Positions 1 through 5,491 are shown, counted from the stretch's first letter. The stretch is 7,579 bases of DNA from Candidatus Bathyarchaeota archaeon (GCA_020344715.1 CP070828.1:1201310-1208888), one strand, 5' to 3'. Notes: generated by a model from the sequence alone, not told the origin. Numbers and translations are program-made.

Positions 1-374
1 CCGCTTTTGATCATCTCTAAACAGCCGAGCAAAGCACCGTTGTATACGTGACTTCGCTCCAGTTTCTGTTCCAAAGGCCATATGGTTTCTTCCCACCACT
101 CATCGAAGGGTCTATCTTCGGCAATCCCTCTGAAAAGAGTCATAGCGACGTGAGTATGACAATTGACCAATCCAGGTACGACCACTTTTCCCTGCCCATT
201 CAATGTTCTTTTCGCCCGTACAGACAACGCTTTGGTAGCTTTTCCAACATGGCTGATTCTTCCTTCAGTGATCGCAATGAACCCCTTTGGGGTGATTCCT
301 TTTCCATTCATAGGAAGGATTGTGCAGTTATGAATTAGAATGTCTGCTTTGGTCAGGAGCGACACCTGCAGCAT
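1..374 (-). CDS. Amidohydrolase, SAH/MTA deaminase-like, N-terminal part (runs off the left edge)
   Basis: Reading leftward from ATG 374 gives 124 uninterrupted codons to the window edge. The protein begins with the small beta-sandwich half-domain of composite-domain amidohydrolases (residues about 9-66) and enters the TIM barrel at PGLVNCHTHVAMT (about residues 68-80), where the HTH pair is the first metal-ligand motif of the superfamily. The following FRGIAEDRPFDEWWEETIWP matches the segment typical of S-adenosylhomocysteine / 5-methylthioadenosine deaminases and chlorohydrolase relatives (FRG-AEDR-DEWL-IWPLE). In archaea these enzymes deaminate SAH, MTA or 5'-deoxyadenosine in the cytoplasm to recycle the by-products of SAM chemistry. 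The later metal ligands and catalytic Glu lie outside the window, so substrate cannot be judged. An in-frame TGA at 381-383 limits the start; ATG 374 lies about 24 bp from a TATA-like element, suggesting a leaderless mRNA. Family is secure, exact substrate is inferred. Confidence 0.85.
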   Translation of the reverse strand, partial: MLQVSLLTKADILIHNCTILPMNGKGITPKGFIAITEGRISHVGKATKALSVRAKRTLNGQGKVVVPGLVNCHTHVAMTLFRGIAEDRPFDEWWEETIWPLEQKLERSHVYNGALLGCLEMIKS

Positions 375-394
375 TATAGGTCAATGCTAGATTT

Positions 395-402
395 GATAAA
401 TA
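395..402 (-). promoter_or_regulatory. TATA-like box of the amidohydrolase gene
   Basis: On the minus strand this reads TATTTATC. Its centre is about 24 bp upstream of ATG 374, the spacing expected between an archaeal TATA box and the transcription start, so the message would be essentially leaderless. No Shine-Dalgarno sequence is visible before the ATG, which agrees. Confidence 0.4.
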
Positions 403-412
403 CTGCTATGAG

Positions 413-426
413 AACGCTAGAGCGTT
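413..426. repeat. Short inverted repeat upstream of the amidohydrolase promoter
   Basis: AACGCT, two bases, AGCGTT: perfect 6-bp arms, lying directly upstream of the TATA-like box at 395-402 as read on the minus strand. The position would suit an activator or repressor site, but a dyad of this size can occur by chance. Confidence 0.3.
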
Positions 427-545
427 AATGATAAGTGATCAAATAGGAGAAAACTAGAGAAACTTTGAGTAGGGAAGCGAGAGGCTCATTTGACTCCCTG
501 CTCAAGACGCACTGTTGAAGACTTGGCCAAGATCTTGTAGTAAAT

Positions 546-971
546 CTACTTTGAGAGCTGAGTCTTTGACAGTAGTTTTCGGTTGTCTTTCCCTATCAAG
601 CCCAGGTGGTTGCCGTTGATTCCTATCTTGCCTATGCCGACGGATAGTTTTCTGTATATGTGGGTTAGTGATTCCTCGGTGCAAGCAAGTAGATCCAAGC
701 CTTGAGGTGTTATGCTGTAGACCTTTCTGGGTCGTTCGCTTTGTAGATCCCATTGGCTTTTGATGTAGCCTTTTCCTTCGAGAGTTGAGAGTAGCGGGTA
801 TATGGTGCTGGGTCCGAAGTAGACACCGAAGTTCTTGCGTAGGCTAGAAATGATTTTGTAGCCATGCACGGGGTGGGACCGTAGGTATTGGAGAACTACG
901 AGATCTAGAAGTCCTCTCATGAGTTTGATTTGGACTTCACGTGCTTTGTGGTTCATATTTTCGACCTGCAT
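546..971 (-). CDS. PadR-family transcriptional regulator
   Basis: A 141-residue PadR-type winged-helix protein. Residues about 17-96 form the DNA-binding domain: LMRGLLDLVVLQYL (helix 1), the family signature HGYKI at 37-41, STIYPLLSTLEGKGYI (recognition helix region, 55-70), then the wing ending in RKVYSITPQG at 82-91. The remaining ~50 residues replace the usual dimerising C-terminal helix with a Gly-rich, then basic tail of unclear role. PadR proteins are cytoplasmic dimers that generally repress efflux or stress genes and often their own gene. ATG 971 lacks a Shine-Dalgarno sequence; an in-frame ATG at 956 is preceded by AGGT and may be the true start, removing five residues. The gene is divergent from a second PadR gene, and a perfect dyad lies between its TATA box and predicted transcription start, which suggests autoregulation. 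Confidence 0.9.
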   Translation of the reverse strand: MQVENMNHKAREVQIKLMRGLLDLVVLQYLRSHPVHGYKIISSLRKNFGVYFGPSTIYPLLSTLEGKGYIKSQWDLQSERPRKVYSITPQGLDLLACTEESLTHIYRKLSVGIGKIGINGNHLGLIGKDNRKLLSKTQLSK

Positions 972-1007
972 TTTTGTTAGACAGTTTTTCGGTTCAACAT
1001 AGATACA

Positions 1008-1029
1008 ATATGTCCTCTTTCGGACATAT
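1008..1029. promoter_or_regulatory. Candidate PadR operator (8-bp-arm dyad)
   Basis: ATATGTCC, six bases, GGACATAT: a perfect inverted repeat. It contains ATGT and ACAT half-sites 10 bp apart, close to the ATGT-N8-ACAT pattern described for PadR operators. It lies between the minus-strand TATA box (1035-1042) and the predicted start of the 546-971 gene, where a bound dimer would block RNA polymerase. Assignment to either of the two PadR proteins is inference. Confidence 0.6.
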
Positions 1030-1034
1030 CAAGT

Positions 1035-1042
1035 CTTTATAG
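1035..1042 (-). promoter_or_regulatory. TATA box of the leftward PadR gene
   Basis: Reads CTATAAAG on the minus strand. The predicted transcription start, about 25 bp downstream, falls near 1010-1015, inside the 1008-1029 dyad, leaving a leader of about 40 bases before ATG 971. Confidence 0.55.
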
Positions 1043-1054
1043 ACGCGACACGAC

Positions 1055-1064
1055 AATATAAAAG
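1055..1064 (+). promoter_or_regulatory. Possible distal TATA box for the rightward PadR operon
   Basis: AATATAAAAG is a good archaeal TATA sequence on the plus strand. It would start transcription near 1085-1090, inside the phased AAGCATA repeats, giving a leader of about 80 bases before ATG 1171. It may be an alternative to the proximal element at 1119-1126. Confidence 0.4.
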
Positions 1065-1078
1065 TTCGCACGTACCCG

Positions 1079-1105
1079 AAGCATAAACAAGCATATTGAA
1101 GCATA
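1079..1105. repeat. Three direct repeats AAGCATA phased at 10 bp
   Basis: AAGCATA occurs at 1079-1085, 1089-1095 and 1099-1105, exactly one helical turn apart, so all copies face the same side of the DNA. They lie between the two plus-strand TATA-like elements upstream of the PadR-polyprenyl synthetase operon. Such phasing suits cooperative protein binding; simple tandem duplication of a 10-mer is the alternative. Confidence 0.6.
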
Positions 1106-1118
1106 GCCTCACTCACAA

Positions 1119-1126
1119 CTTAAATA
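1119..1126 (+). promoter_or_regulatory. TATA box of the PadR-polyprenyl synthetase operon
   Basis: CTTAAATA lies about 48 bp before ATG 1171. The predicted transcription start near 1148 would leave a short leader of about 22 bases, typical of archaeal mRNAs. Only a weak purine-rich GGGGTAGGAA precedes the ATG. Confidence 0.5.
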
Positions 1127-1170
1127 GACCCAACCCTCAGCAATATCATGAAAGCGCAGCGGGGTAGGAA

Positions 1171-1527
1171 ATGAAAGACGTTGACCAAAACGAAGCTTTC
1201 ATGAAAGACATGAAACGACGATTCGTCAAAAGCTTCCTAGACATGCTTATTCTGAAACTCATCCAGGACGAACCCATATGGGGATACAAAATCCTCAGAG
1301 AAACCGAGAGCCTTTATCAAGTCAAACTCAGACATGGCGCGCTCTACCCTCTGCTTAACAAGTTGAAAACAAGTGGCTACATTAGAAGCGAACAAGAACT
1401 TCACAAAGGACGCATAAGGAAGATTTACCAGATCACACCTAGCGGTACCCAGCTCCTCAACACATACCAAAACTTCCTAGGACACCAACTGCACAGTCGC
1501 AAGGAGAAAAAGGAGAACAAGAAGTGA
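1171..1527 (+). CDS. PadR-family transcriptional regulator (operon leader)
   Basis: A compact 118-residue PadR-type protein. The winged helix spans residues about 17-95: FVKSFLDMLILKLI (helix 1), WGYKIL at 37-42, HGALYPLLNKLKTSGYI around 55-71 (recognition helix and turn), and the wing closing with RKIYQITPSG at 83-92. A short Lys-rich tail follows, so the protein is shorter than PadR members with a full C-terminal dimerisation helix. It resembles the divergent PadR at 546-971 in layout but not closely in sequence, so the two are paralogues rather than a recent duplication. Its TGA stop overlaps the GTG start of the polyprenyl synthetase gene, so both are made from one mRNA and translation is probably coupled. 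The likely role is control of its own operon; the ligand is unknown. In-frame ATGs at codons 11 and 14 are possible alternative starts. Confidence 0.9.
   Translation: MKDVDQNEAFMKDMKRRFVKSFLDMLILKLIQDEPIWGYKILRETESLYQVKLRHGALYPLLNKLKTSGYIRSEQELHKGRIRKIYQITPSGTQLLNTYQNFLGHQLHSRKEKKENKK
1511..1515 (+). promoter_or_regulatory. Ribosome binding site deciding the GTG start at 1524
   Basis: AGGAG lies eight bases before GTG 1524, inside the end of the PadR coding sequence. It supports initiation at this non-ATG codon, which shares bases with the upstream TGA. Confidence 0.7.
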
Positions 1528-2597
1528 AGGTAGACAAGGAGAAGAGAAGCACAGAAATCAGCCCTGAAGAAGCAATGGAACGACTTCAAAAAATCTTCAA
1601 AGAAAGAGGAAGCAAACCTCTCGAAATGGCTAGAAACGAAATTCTCAAAGAAAAAATCGAATCCGCAGAAGCCAAAGATGCCCTGACATATTTCATGACC
1701 GAATACTGGAACGACTTGGCCAGGCCCACATTGCTTTCTCTTGCCTGCGAAGCCGTTGGCGGAAACCCAGAACTGACAACACCGATAGCAGTCCCAATGA
1801 CCCTGATAAGCGGCGCGATAGACATACATGACGACATCATAGACGAGTCCAAAATCAAAGATAACCGTCCAACGGTCTATGGAAAGTTTGGCAAAGACAT
1901 AGCCCTACTTGCAGGCGACGCTCTTCTTTTCAAAGGCCTGACGCTTCTCAATACTTCCACACAAAAAGGTATTGCCGAAGAAAAAATGAGCAAAATCTTG
2001 GAAATCGTAAGAAACATGTTTTTTGAGCTTGGCGACGCCGAAGCCTTGGAACTACAACTACAGAAGAGTCAAGAAGTTTCACCAGAAGAATACATTCGCG
2101 TTGTGAGAAAGAAAGCTGCGGATGTAGAGGCTCACACTCGCATCAGCGCCATCATCGGGGGCGGGTCAGAAGAAGAAATCGAAGCATTGAGCGAGTACGG
2201 TCGACTCCTAGGTATGTTAATCATACTGAGGGATGACTGGATTGACATGATAGACTTTGAAGAAAGTGTACACAGAATTAAGAAAGAATGCTTGCCGCTC
2301 CCACTGCTCCACGCGCTGAGAAACCCCAAGACCAGAAACAAACTTATCAAGATTCTTGCGAAAAAGAAAATCGGCAGAAGAGACGCCAAGGCTGTGTTGA
2401 GCATTATCTACAATGCCAAAGGATTTCATCAATACGAGAATTTTACGAAAGAGCTAGCCAGAAACGCCTTTGCAAAATTATCTCCGATAAAATTCGGGCG
2501 AACTAGCCTAGAATTGACTATTCAGGCTATGATTCCGCAAATAGAGAGGACCGCAGAGTTCTTGGTTAAAACCACCAAGCCCTCAAAGGCAGTTTAG
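1524..2597 (+). CDS. Polyprenyl synthetase family protein (trans-isoprenyl diphosphate synthase, atypical)
   Basis: A 357-residue all-alpha isoprenyl diphosphate synthase. Both aspartate-rich motifs that bind Mg-diphosphate are present: DDIID at 103-107 and DDWID at 237-241; GKFGKDIALLAGDALLFKG (120-138) is the usual helix after the first motif. Canonical enzymes condense IPP onto allylic diphosphates to give GGPP-type chains, the precursors of archaeal ether lipids and quinones. Several substrate-binding residues deviate: the GGKRxRP motif is replaced by WNDLARP (62-68), keeping only the last Arg, and the RRG after the first Asp motif is KDN (112-114). The residue five before the first motif is Ala98, not the aromatic residue typical of chain-limited archaeal GGPP synthases, so a longer or different product is possible. 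The GTG start has a good AGGAG. The gene is translationally coupled to a PadR regulator, odd for a constitutive lipid enzyme. Family secure; product unknown. Confidence 0.9.
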   Translation: MKVDKEKRSTEISPEEAMERLQKIFKERGSKPLEMARNEILKEKIESAEAKDALTYFMTEYWNDLARPTLLSLACEAVGGNPELTTPIAVPMTLISGAIDIHDDIIDESKIKDNRPTVYGKFGKDIALLAGDALLFKGLTLLNTSTQKGIAEEKMSKILEIVRNMFFELGDAEALELQLQKSQEVSPEEYIRVVRKKAADVEAHTRISAIIGGGSEEEIEALSEYGRLLGMLIILRDDWIDMIDFEESVHRIKKECLPLPLLHALRNPKTRNKLIKILAKKKIGRRDAKAVLSIIYNAKGFHQYENFTKELARNAFAKLSPIKFGRTSLELTIQAMIPQIERTAEFLVKTTKPSKAV

Positions 2598-2601
2598 TGC
2601 G

Positions 2602-2625
2602 CTTCTTTTTCTTCGCCATTTTTAT
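2602..2625 (+). terminator. T-rich terminator after the polyprenyl synthetase gene
   Basis: Starting five bases past the TAG stop are runs of T (TTTTT at 2606-2610 and 2619-2623) separated by a short C/G interruption. Runs of T without a hairpin are the usual archaeal intrinsic termination signal. The next gene has its own promoter, which fits. Confidence 0.5.
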
Positions 2626-2654
2626 CTCCAGTATATTTGTTGGACGTATATCTG

Positions 2655-2662
2655 CATATAAG
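2655..2662 (+). promoter_or_regulatory. TATA box of the MFS transporter gene
   Basis: CATATAAG is a good TATA match on the plus strand. Transcription would start near 2683-2687, giving a leader of about 95 bases to ATG 2782 or 130 bases to TTG 2816, unusually long for this window. Confidence 0.5.
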
Positions 2663-2686
2663 AATTGTTGTACACATCTACAATTC
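2662..2686. promoter_or_regulatory. Inverted repeat overlapping the MFS promoter (candidate operator)
   Basis: GAATTGT (2662-2668) and ACAATTC (2680-2686) are perfect 7-bp arms around an 11-base centre that itself begins with the palindrome TGTACA (2669-2674). It starts at the edge of the TATA box and reaches the predicted transcription start, so a bound dimer would occlude RNA polymerase. The arms differ from the PadR dyad at 1008-1029, so a different regulator may act here. Confidence 0.5.
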
Positions 2687-2781
2687 CTAATCAATTCGGT
2701 CTTGCAGGGCGCATGTTTTCAATACTGATTTCAGCTCTGGTTTCCTGTAAAGCATTACTGATTCGCAATTTTCATTAACTG

Positions 2782-2856
2782 ATGACCCCGATAGAAAGCT
2801 TGGGCAGTGTAGAACTTGCTCGGGAAACATTGGTTGAGGGCTACGGGCATATCTCG
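2782..2856 (+). other. Possible out-of-frame N-terminal segment of the MFS gene
   Basis: From ATG 2782 the frame encodes MTPIESLGSVELARETL, then VEGYGHIS, a hydrophilic stretch like the cytoplasmic lead-in usually found before the first helix of related transporters. It would join smoothly to the MFS frame (RRSFFTVF) if one base in 2850-2860 were removed. The frame itself continues open to 3036 but with a sequence that looks like a shadow of the transporter. Confidence 0.4.
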
Positions 2857-4027
2857 AAGATCTTTCTTCACAGTTTTCATTCTGTTATTCAATGCCCTCA
2901 CTTGGCTCTACATGACTGTGCTAATGATAGGCTCTATTCTAGACAATCTTTATTTCGCGTCTACAGTTTGGACAGTCTTTTATGTGGCAGTCATTTCATC
3001 GAGCATAGTTGGTTCGGTCTTGTCAAACAAGATTGAAAGGCTTAATTTTCTCTATTTGTGGATGGCACTAGGAGCAATTGCATCGTTTTCCCCTGCAATC
3101 GCAAGCGATTTGTCGATGGTCAGCCTTTCTCTAACATGTCTTCTTTTGGGCGTTTCACTTGGTTTAGGTATGCCTTCGGCCTTGTCCTACTTCGCAGATT
3201 CGACGCTAGTTGAAAATCGAGGGCGCATAGGCGGAGTTATATTCTTGGCTGCGAATCTGGGCGTTTTCCCTCTTGCAATTCCATTTATGATAGCCGATTC
3301 CACTGTTGGCCCGCTGATATTAGCTATGTGGAGAGGTCTGGGGCTTATCCTGTTTCTGTCGTTGAGACCAACAGACGAATATGAAAACAGACTTGAGAAG
3401 AGGAAGCAAGCCTCCTTTGCCCAGATCTTTCAGGACAGATCGTTCATTCTCTATCTTACTCCATGGATAATGTTCACTTTCATAGACCGTTTAGGAAGAG
3501 AGCTGGTCGGGCGCCAGTTGGCAGAAGCATTAATCGGCAGCGTTTCTGCCCTCTTTGGAGGGTTCTTGGCAGACAGCATTGGAAGAAAACGAGTGGTAGT
3601 GTACGGCTTTGTTCTTCTAGGAATTGCATACGGCATAGTGGGAATTGCTCCAACAATGCTCTGGTCTAACTATCTTTATTTAACCTTGGATGGTTTTGCA
3701 GCTGGTATTTTGTCGGTAACATGCCTCCTGATTCTATGGGGAGATTTGTCTCAATCCAGAAGCAGAGAGAAATACTATGTAGTAGGAAGTATCCCGCTCT
3801 TCCTGACCAGCCTAGTACCCATCCACCTGTCCCCATACATTGCACTAGTCCCCCCGAATGCCACGTTTTCCATTGCTAGCTTTTTCTTATTTCTAGCTGT
3901 TTTACCTTTGATTTATGCTCCTGAGACTTTGCCTGAAAAGAAAATTCGACTTAGGCAGCTGCAAAGCTATGCAGAAAAAGCAAAGAAGCTCAGCGAAAAA
4001 CATCTGAAGAGCAGTAAACTTGATTAA
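2816..4027 (+). CDS. Major facilitator superfamily transporter (N-terminus possibly frameshifted)
   Basis: A 403-residue integral membrane protein with about 11-12 hydrophobic helices. The two halves are joined by a charged loop at residues 184-210. The second half carries the MFS signature A-type loop GGFLADSIGRKRVVVYG (248-264); the first-half equivalent GSVLSNKIERLNFLYLW (66-82) is degenerate. The tail from about 368 (APETLPEKK...) is a charged, probably cytoplasmic helix. MFS proteins move small solutes by proton-coupled transport or uniport; no substrate can be read from the sequence. In this frame only TTG 2816 follows the TAG at 2810-2812, and it has no Shine-Dalgarno sequence. A parallel frame from ATG 2782 reads into GYGHIS (ending 2856), and this frame continues RRSFF, so one extra base near 2850-2860 could have split a longer N-terminus. 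The 3' end overlaps the stop of the convergent ParA-like gene. Confidence 0.88.
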   Translation: MLGKHWLRATGISRRSFFTVFILLFNALTWLYMTVLMIGSILDNLYFASTVWTVFYVAVISSSIVGSVLSNKIERLNFLYLWMALGAIASFSPAIASDLSMVSLSLTCLLLGVSLGLGMPSALSYFADSTLVENRGRIGGVIFLAANLGVFPLAIPFMIADSTVGPLILAMWRGLGLILFLSLRPTDEYENRLEKRKQASFAQIFQDRSFILYLTPWIMFTFIDRLGRELVGRQLAEALIGSVSALFGGFLADSIGRKRVVVYGFVLLGIAYGIVGIAPTMLWSNYLYLTLDGFAAGILSVTCLLILWGDLSQSRSREKYYVVGSIPLFLTSLVPIHLSPYIALVPPNATFSIASFFLFLAVLPLIYAPETLPEKKIRLRQLQSYAEKAKKLSEKHLKSSKLD

Positions 4028-4800
4028 AGCGTATCTATTGTTGTGGCTACTCTGTCCAAGATTTTGACGAATGGATGGTCTGGGTTCTCGTTGGAAAACA
4101 CTACGGTTCCTCCTGACCGAAGTATGTCGCAGAAGCAGGGAACCATGTCGACCAGCGGCAGACTGGAGTTGTTGACAAGTTTTTTTGCCAGCTCTTGTCG
4201 ATGCCCTTTTGTTGTGAGGAAGTTGGCAAACACCTTGTTCATTAGGAGGCCTGTTTTCTTCTCGAATAGATCGTATAGCTCATCTATCATTCTCTGAGTT
4301 CCCTTTATGTCTGATATGTCCATTCCACTGACTACCAGCACAAGGTCAGCGCTGACAATGGCGTTTATCGATGAATACTGCAGACCCGGACTAGTGTCAA
4401 AGATTATGTAATCGAAATGCATGTCATTTAGCAGCGAATTTTTGAGAGACAAGAGACGTCCTAAGGCTTTCATCTCCCATTTTCTGTCTTTGGCGCTCAT
4501 TTCGCGAATGGCTTCAGTGCTCGGATTGGCAAATCCAACGAGAAGACTACCTCGCTTAGCGTAGGTTTTAGAGACGTCAACCAAGATTTTCTTTATGTCG
4601 CAGACTCCGTTTAGATAGTCGTTTATCCAGTACTCAGTGCTTTTAGCTTTAAGTATGGATTGAAGACTTGGCGCTCGAAAGTCTAAATCAAAGAGACATA
4701 CGTTCTTTCCTCTGTTAGCGTATAATGCCGCCAAATTTAGAGAAAGCAGGGTTTTACCGGTTCCACCCTTATATGAGTGAATTGCTATGATTTTTGCCAT
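4024..4800 (-). CDS. ParA/MinD-family deviant Walker A ATPase
   Basis: A 258-residue soluble P-loop ATPase. Deviant Walker A is KGGTGKT at 11-17, with signature Lys11, catalytic Lys16 and Thr17; the A'/switch I region is LFDLDFRAPSL (36-46), and Walker B/switch II is YIIFDTSPG (131-139, Asp135). Length fits the ParA/MinD/SIMIBI class. Such ATPases dimerise with ATP and position plasmids, chromosomes, cell-division proteins or other cargo, normally with a partner that stimulates ATP hydrolysis. No N-terminal DNA-binding extension is present; the last residues (HPFVKILDRVATTID) could form a mildly amphipathic helix, but not a clear MinD membrane anchor. ATG 4800 has a strong GGAGG nine bases upstream, located within the preceding winged-helix gene, which overlaps it by 16 bases. 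That partner is the obvious candidate for a ParB-like or adaptor role. The stop codon overlaps that of the convergent MFS gene. Confidence 0.88.
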   Translation of the reverse strand: MAKIIAIHSYKGGTGKTLLSLNLAALYANRGKNVCLFDLDFRAPSLQSILKAKSTEYWINDYLNGVCDIKKILVDVSKTYAKRGSLLVGFANPSTEAIREMSAKDRKWEMKALGRLLSLKNSLLNDMHFDYIIFDTSPGLQYSSINAIVSADLVLVVSGMDISDIKGTQRMIDELYDLFEKKTGLLMNKVFANFLTTKGHRQELAKKLVNNSSLPLVDMVPCFCDILRSGGTVVFSNENPDHPFVKILDRVATTIDTL

Positions 4801-5285
4801 GTTTTGTTCCCTCCGTCTTTGTCAACGAAAAAATAGGCTTTTCGACCTCTCCTCTCCTTTTTTAAATATCCCATCATAACAAGCTGGTTAAGATAGCTGC
4901 TTTCAACTGCTCTTGCCCGCTTTGTTTGCTCAGCTACTTCTTCCGCGGTGGCTTGCTCAAACTTGCAGATGGTTATGGCAGTCTTTCTAAGATGATCAGG
5001 TAGAGAAAGAAGGGTCATTACATCTAAAACATCTGGGATTTCAACATTTGCTTCAGAACTATGCTTCTGTAATTCGATAATGACTTCCATCTTGTCATTG
5101 AGGCGATCGAGGCTTTCCTTGATCTTTTGCAGCAATCGTGTGTGAGTACCTTCTAACTTGCGAACTGTCAAAGGTTCGAGTCTCCACGTGTGTTTGACAC
5201 ATCTACAGAAACCTTGGCTGTGGAATCTATTAAGTCTTACGACACACTTCTCTGTATTCGCAATATCCTGAACGAATGCCTTCAA
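4785..5285 (-). CDS. Winged-helix/coiled-coil DNA-binding protein paired with the ParA-like ATPase
   Basis: As written from TTG 5285 the protein has 166 residues. Residues about 44-75 are a charged helix, probably a coiled coil (LLQKIKESLDRLNDKMEVIIELQ). Residues about 86-155 form a winged helix of MarR/TrmB-like type: VMTLLSLPDHLRKTAITICKF, then ATAEEVAEQTKRARAVESSYLNQLVMMGYL as the helix-turn-helix, and KKERRGRKAYFFVD as the wing. The first 38 residues hold three Cys (14, 27, 29) and two His and could be a metal site, or may not be translated: TTG 5171 (codon 39) has GGAG nine bases upstream and a TATA-like sequence (5227-5236) before that, giving a 128-residue protein. The 3' end overlaps the ParA-like ATPase start by 16 bases, so the two proteins are co-expressed and likely work together. 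Function unknown; a DNA-binding adaptor for the ATPase is inference. Confidence 0.75.
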   Translation of the reverse strand: MKAFVQDIANTEKCVVRLNRFHSQGFCRCVKHTWRLEPLTVRKLEGTHTRLLQKIKESLDRLNDKMEVIIELQKHSSEANVEIPDVLDVMTLLSLPDHLRKTAITICKFEQATAEEVAEQTKRARAVESSYLNQLVMMGYLKKERRGRKAYFFVDKDGGNKTWQKS

Positions 5286-5352
5286 AAAGCAAAATAATGT
5301 GGCTTCAACCTTTCTTAAAGGTCTAGACTGAAGTTAATCTTGCTTTTGAAGG
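5279..5352. repeat. Long-arm inverted repeat with two inner dyads upstream of the winged-helix/ParA operon
   Basis: CCTTCAAAAAGCAA (5279-5292) pairs with TTGCTTTTGAAGG (5340-5352): 13 matching bases with one bulged A, 47 bp apart. Between them lie ACCTTT-CTT-AAAGGT (5308-5322) and the 8-bp palindrome GTCTAGAC (5321-5328). The left arm includes the TTG codon at 5285. Such nesting suits a protein-binding site for the adjacent winged-helix protein, or a parS-like site, but no function is shown. Confidence 0.55.
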
Positions 5353-5371
5353 AACCCATTGACATGAATAG

Positions 5372-5491
5372 CGCAGCGATGAGAAATCTCATTCATATCC
5401 GGAAAAAACGCACCAGCTTGCTTTCAACCACTATTACGAGTTCTTTGAGAAAAAGCTTCCAATACTAACATTGATCAGGGAAAATGCTGCC
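5372..5491 (+). pseudogene. Possible decayed coding fragment
   Basis: Between in-frame stops, 40 codons read RSDEKSHSYPEKTHQLAF and then NHYYEFFEKKLPILTLIREN, a composition much like real protein. After the TGA at 5492 the same frame stays open for 28 more codons (TVTVAKISASAISNNLLF and on). No start codon with ribosome binding site, no family recognised. This may be the remnant of a lost gene, or chance: open stretches of this length occur at random. Confidence 0.2.

Noticed and set aside
48..338. Rightward 96-codon open frame
   Set aside because: It is the antisense shadow of the amidohydrolase gene, whose translation carries recognisable motifs on the minus strand.
1425..1858. Long minus-strand open frames within the PadR and polyprenyl synthetase genes
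   Set aside because: Low-complexity, Phe/Ser/Cys-rich translations expected opposite a Lys/Glu-rich gene; no motifs or start signals.
2782..3036. A separate 84-residue gene from ATG 2782
   Set aside because: Beyond about 2856 it is only the shifted frame of the MFS transmembrane region; only its first 25 codons may be meaningful, as a displaced N-terminus.
5171..5190. GGTTCGAGTC on the plus strand, resembling a tRNA T-arm
   Set aside because: The flanking bases do not pair into a 5-bp T-stem and no acceptor, D- or anticodon arm is found upstream.
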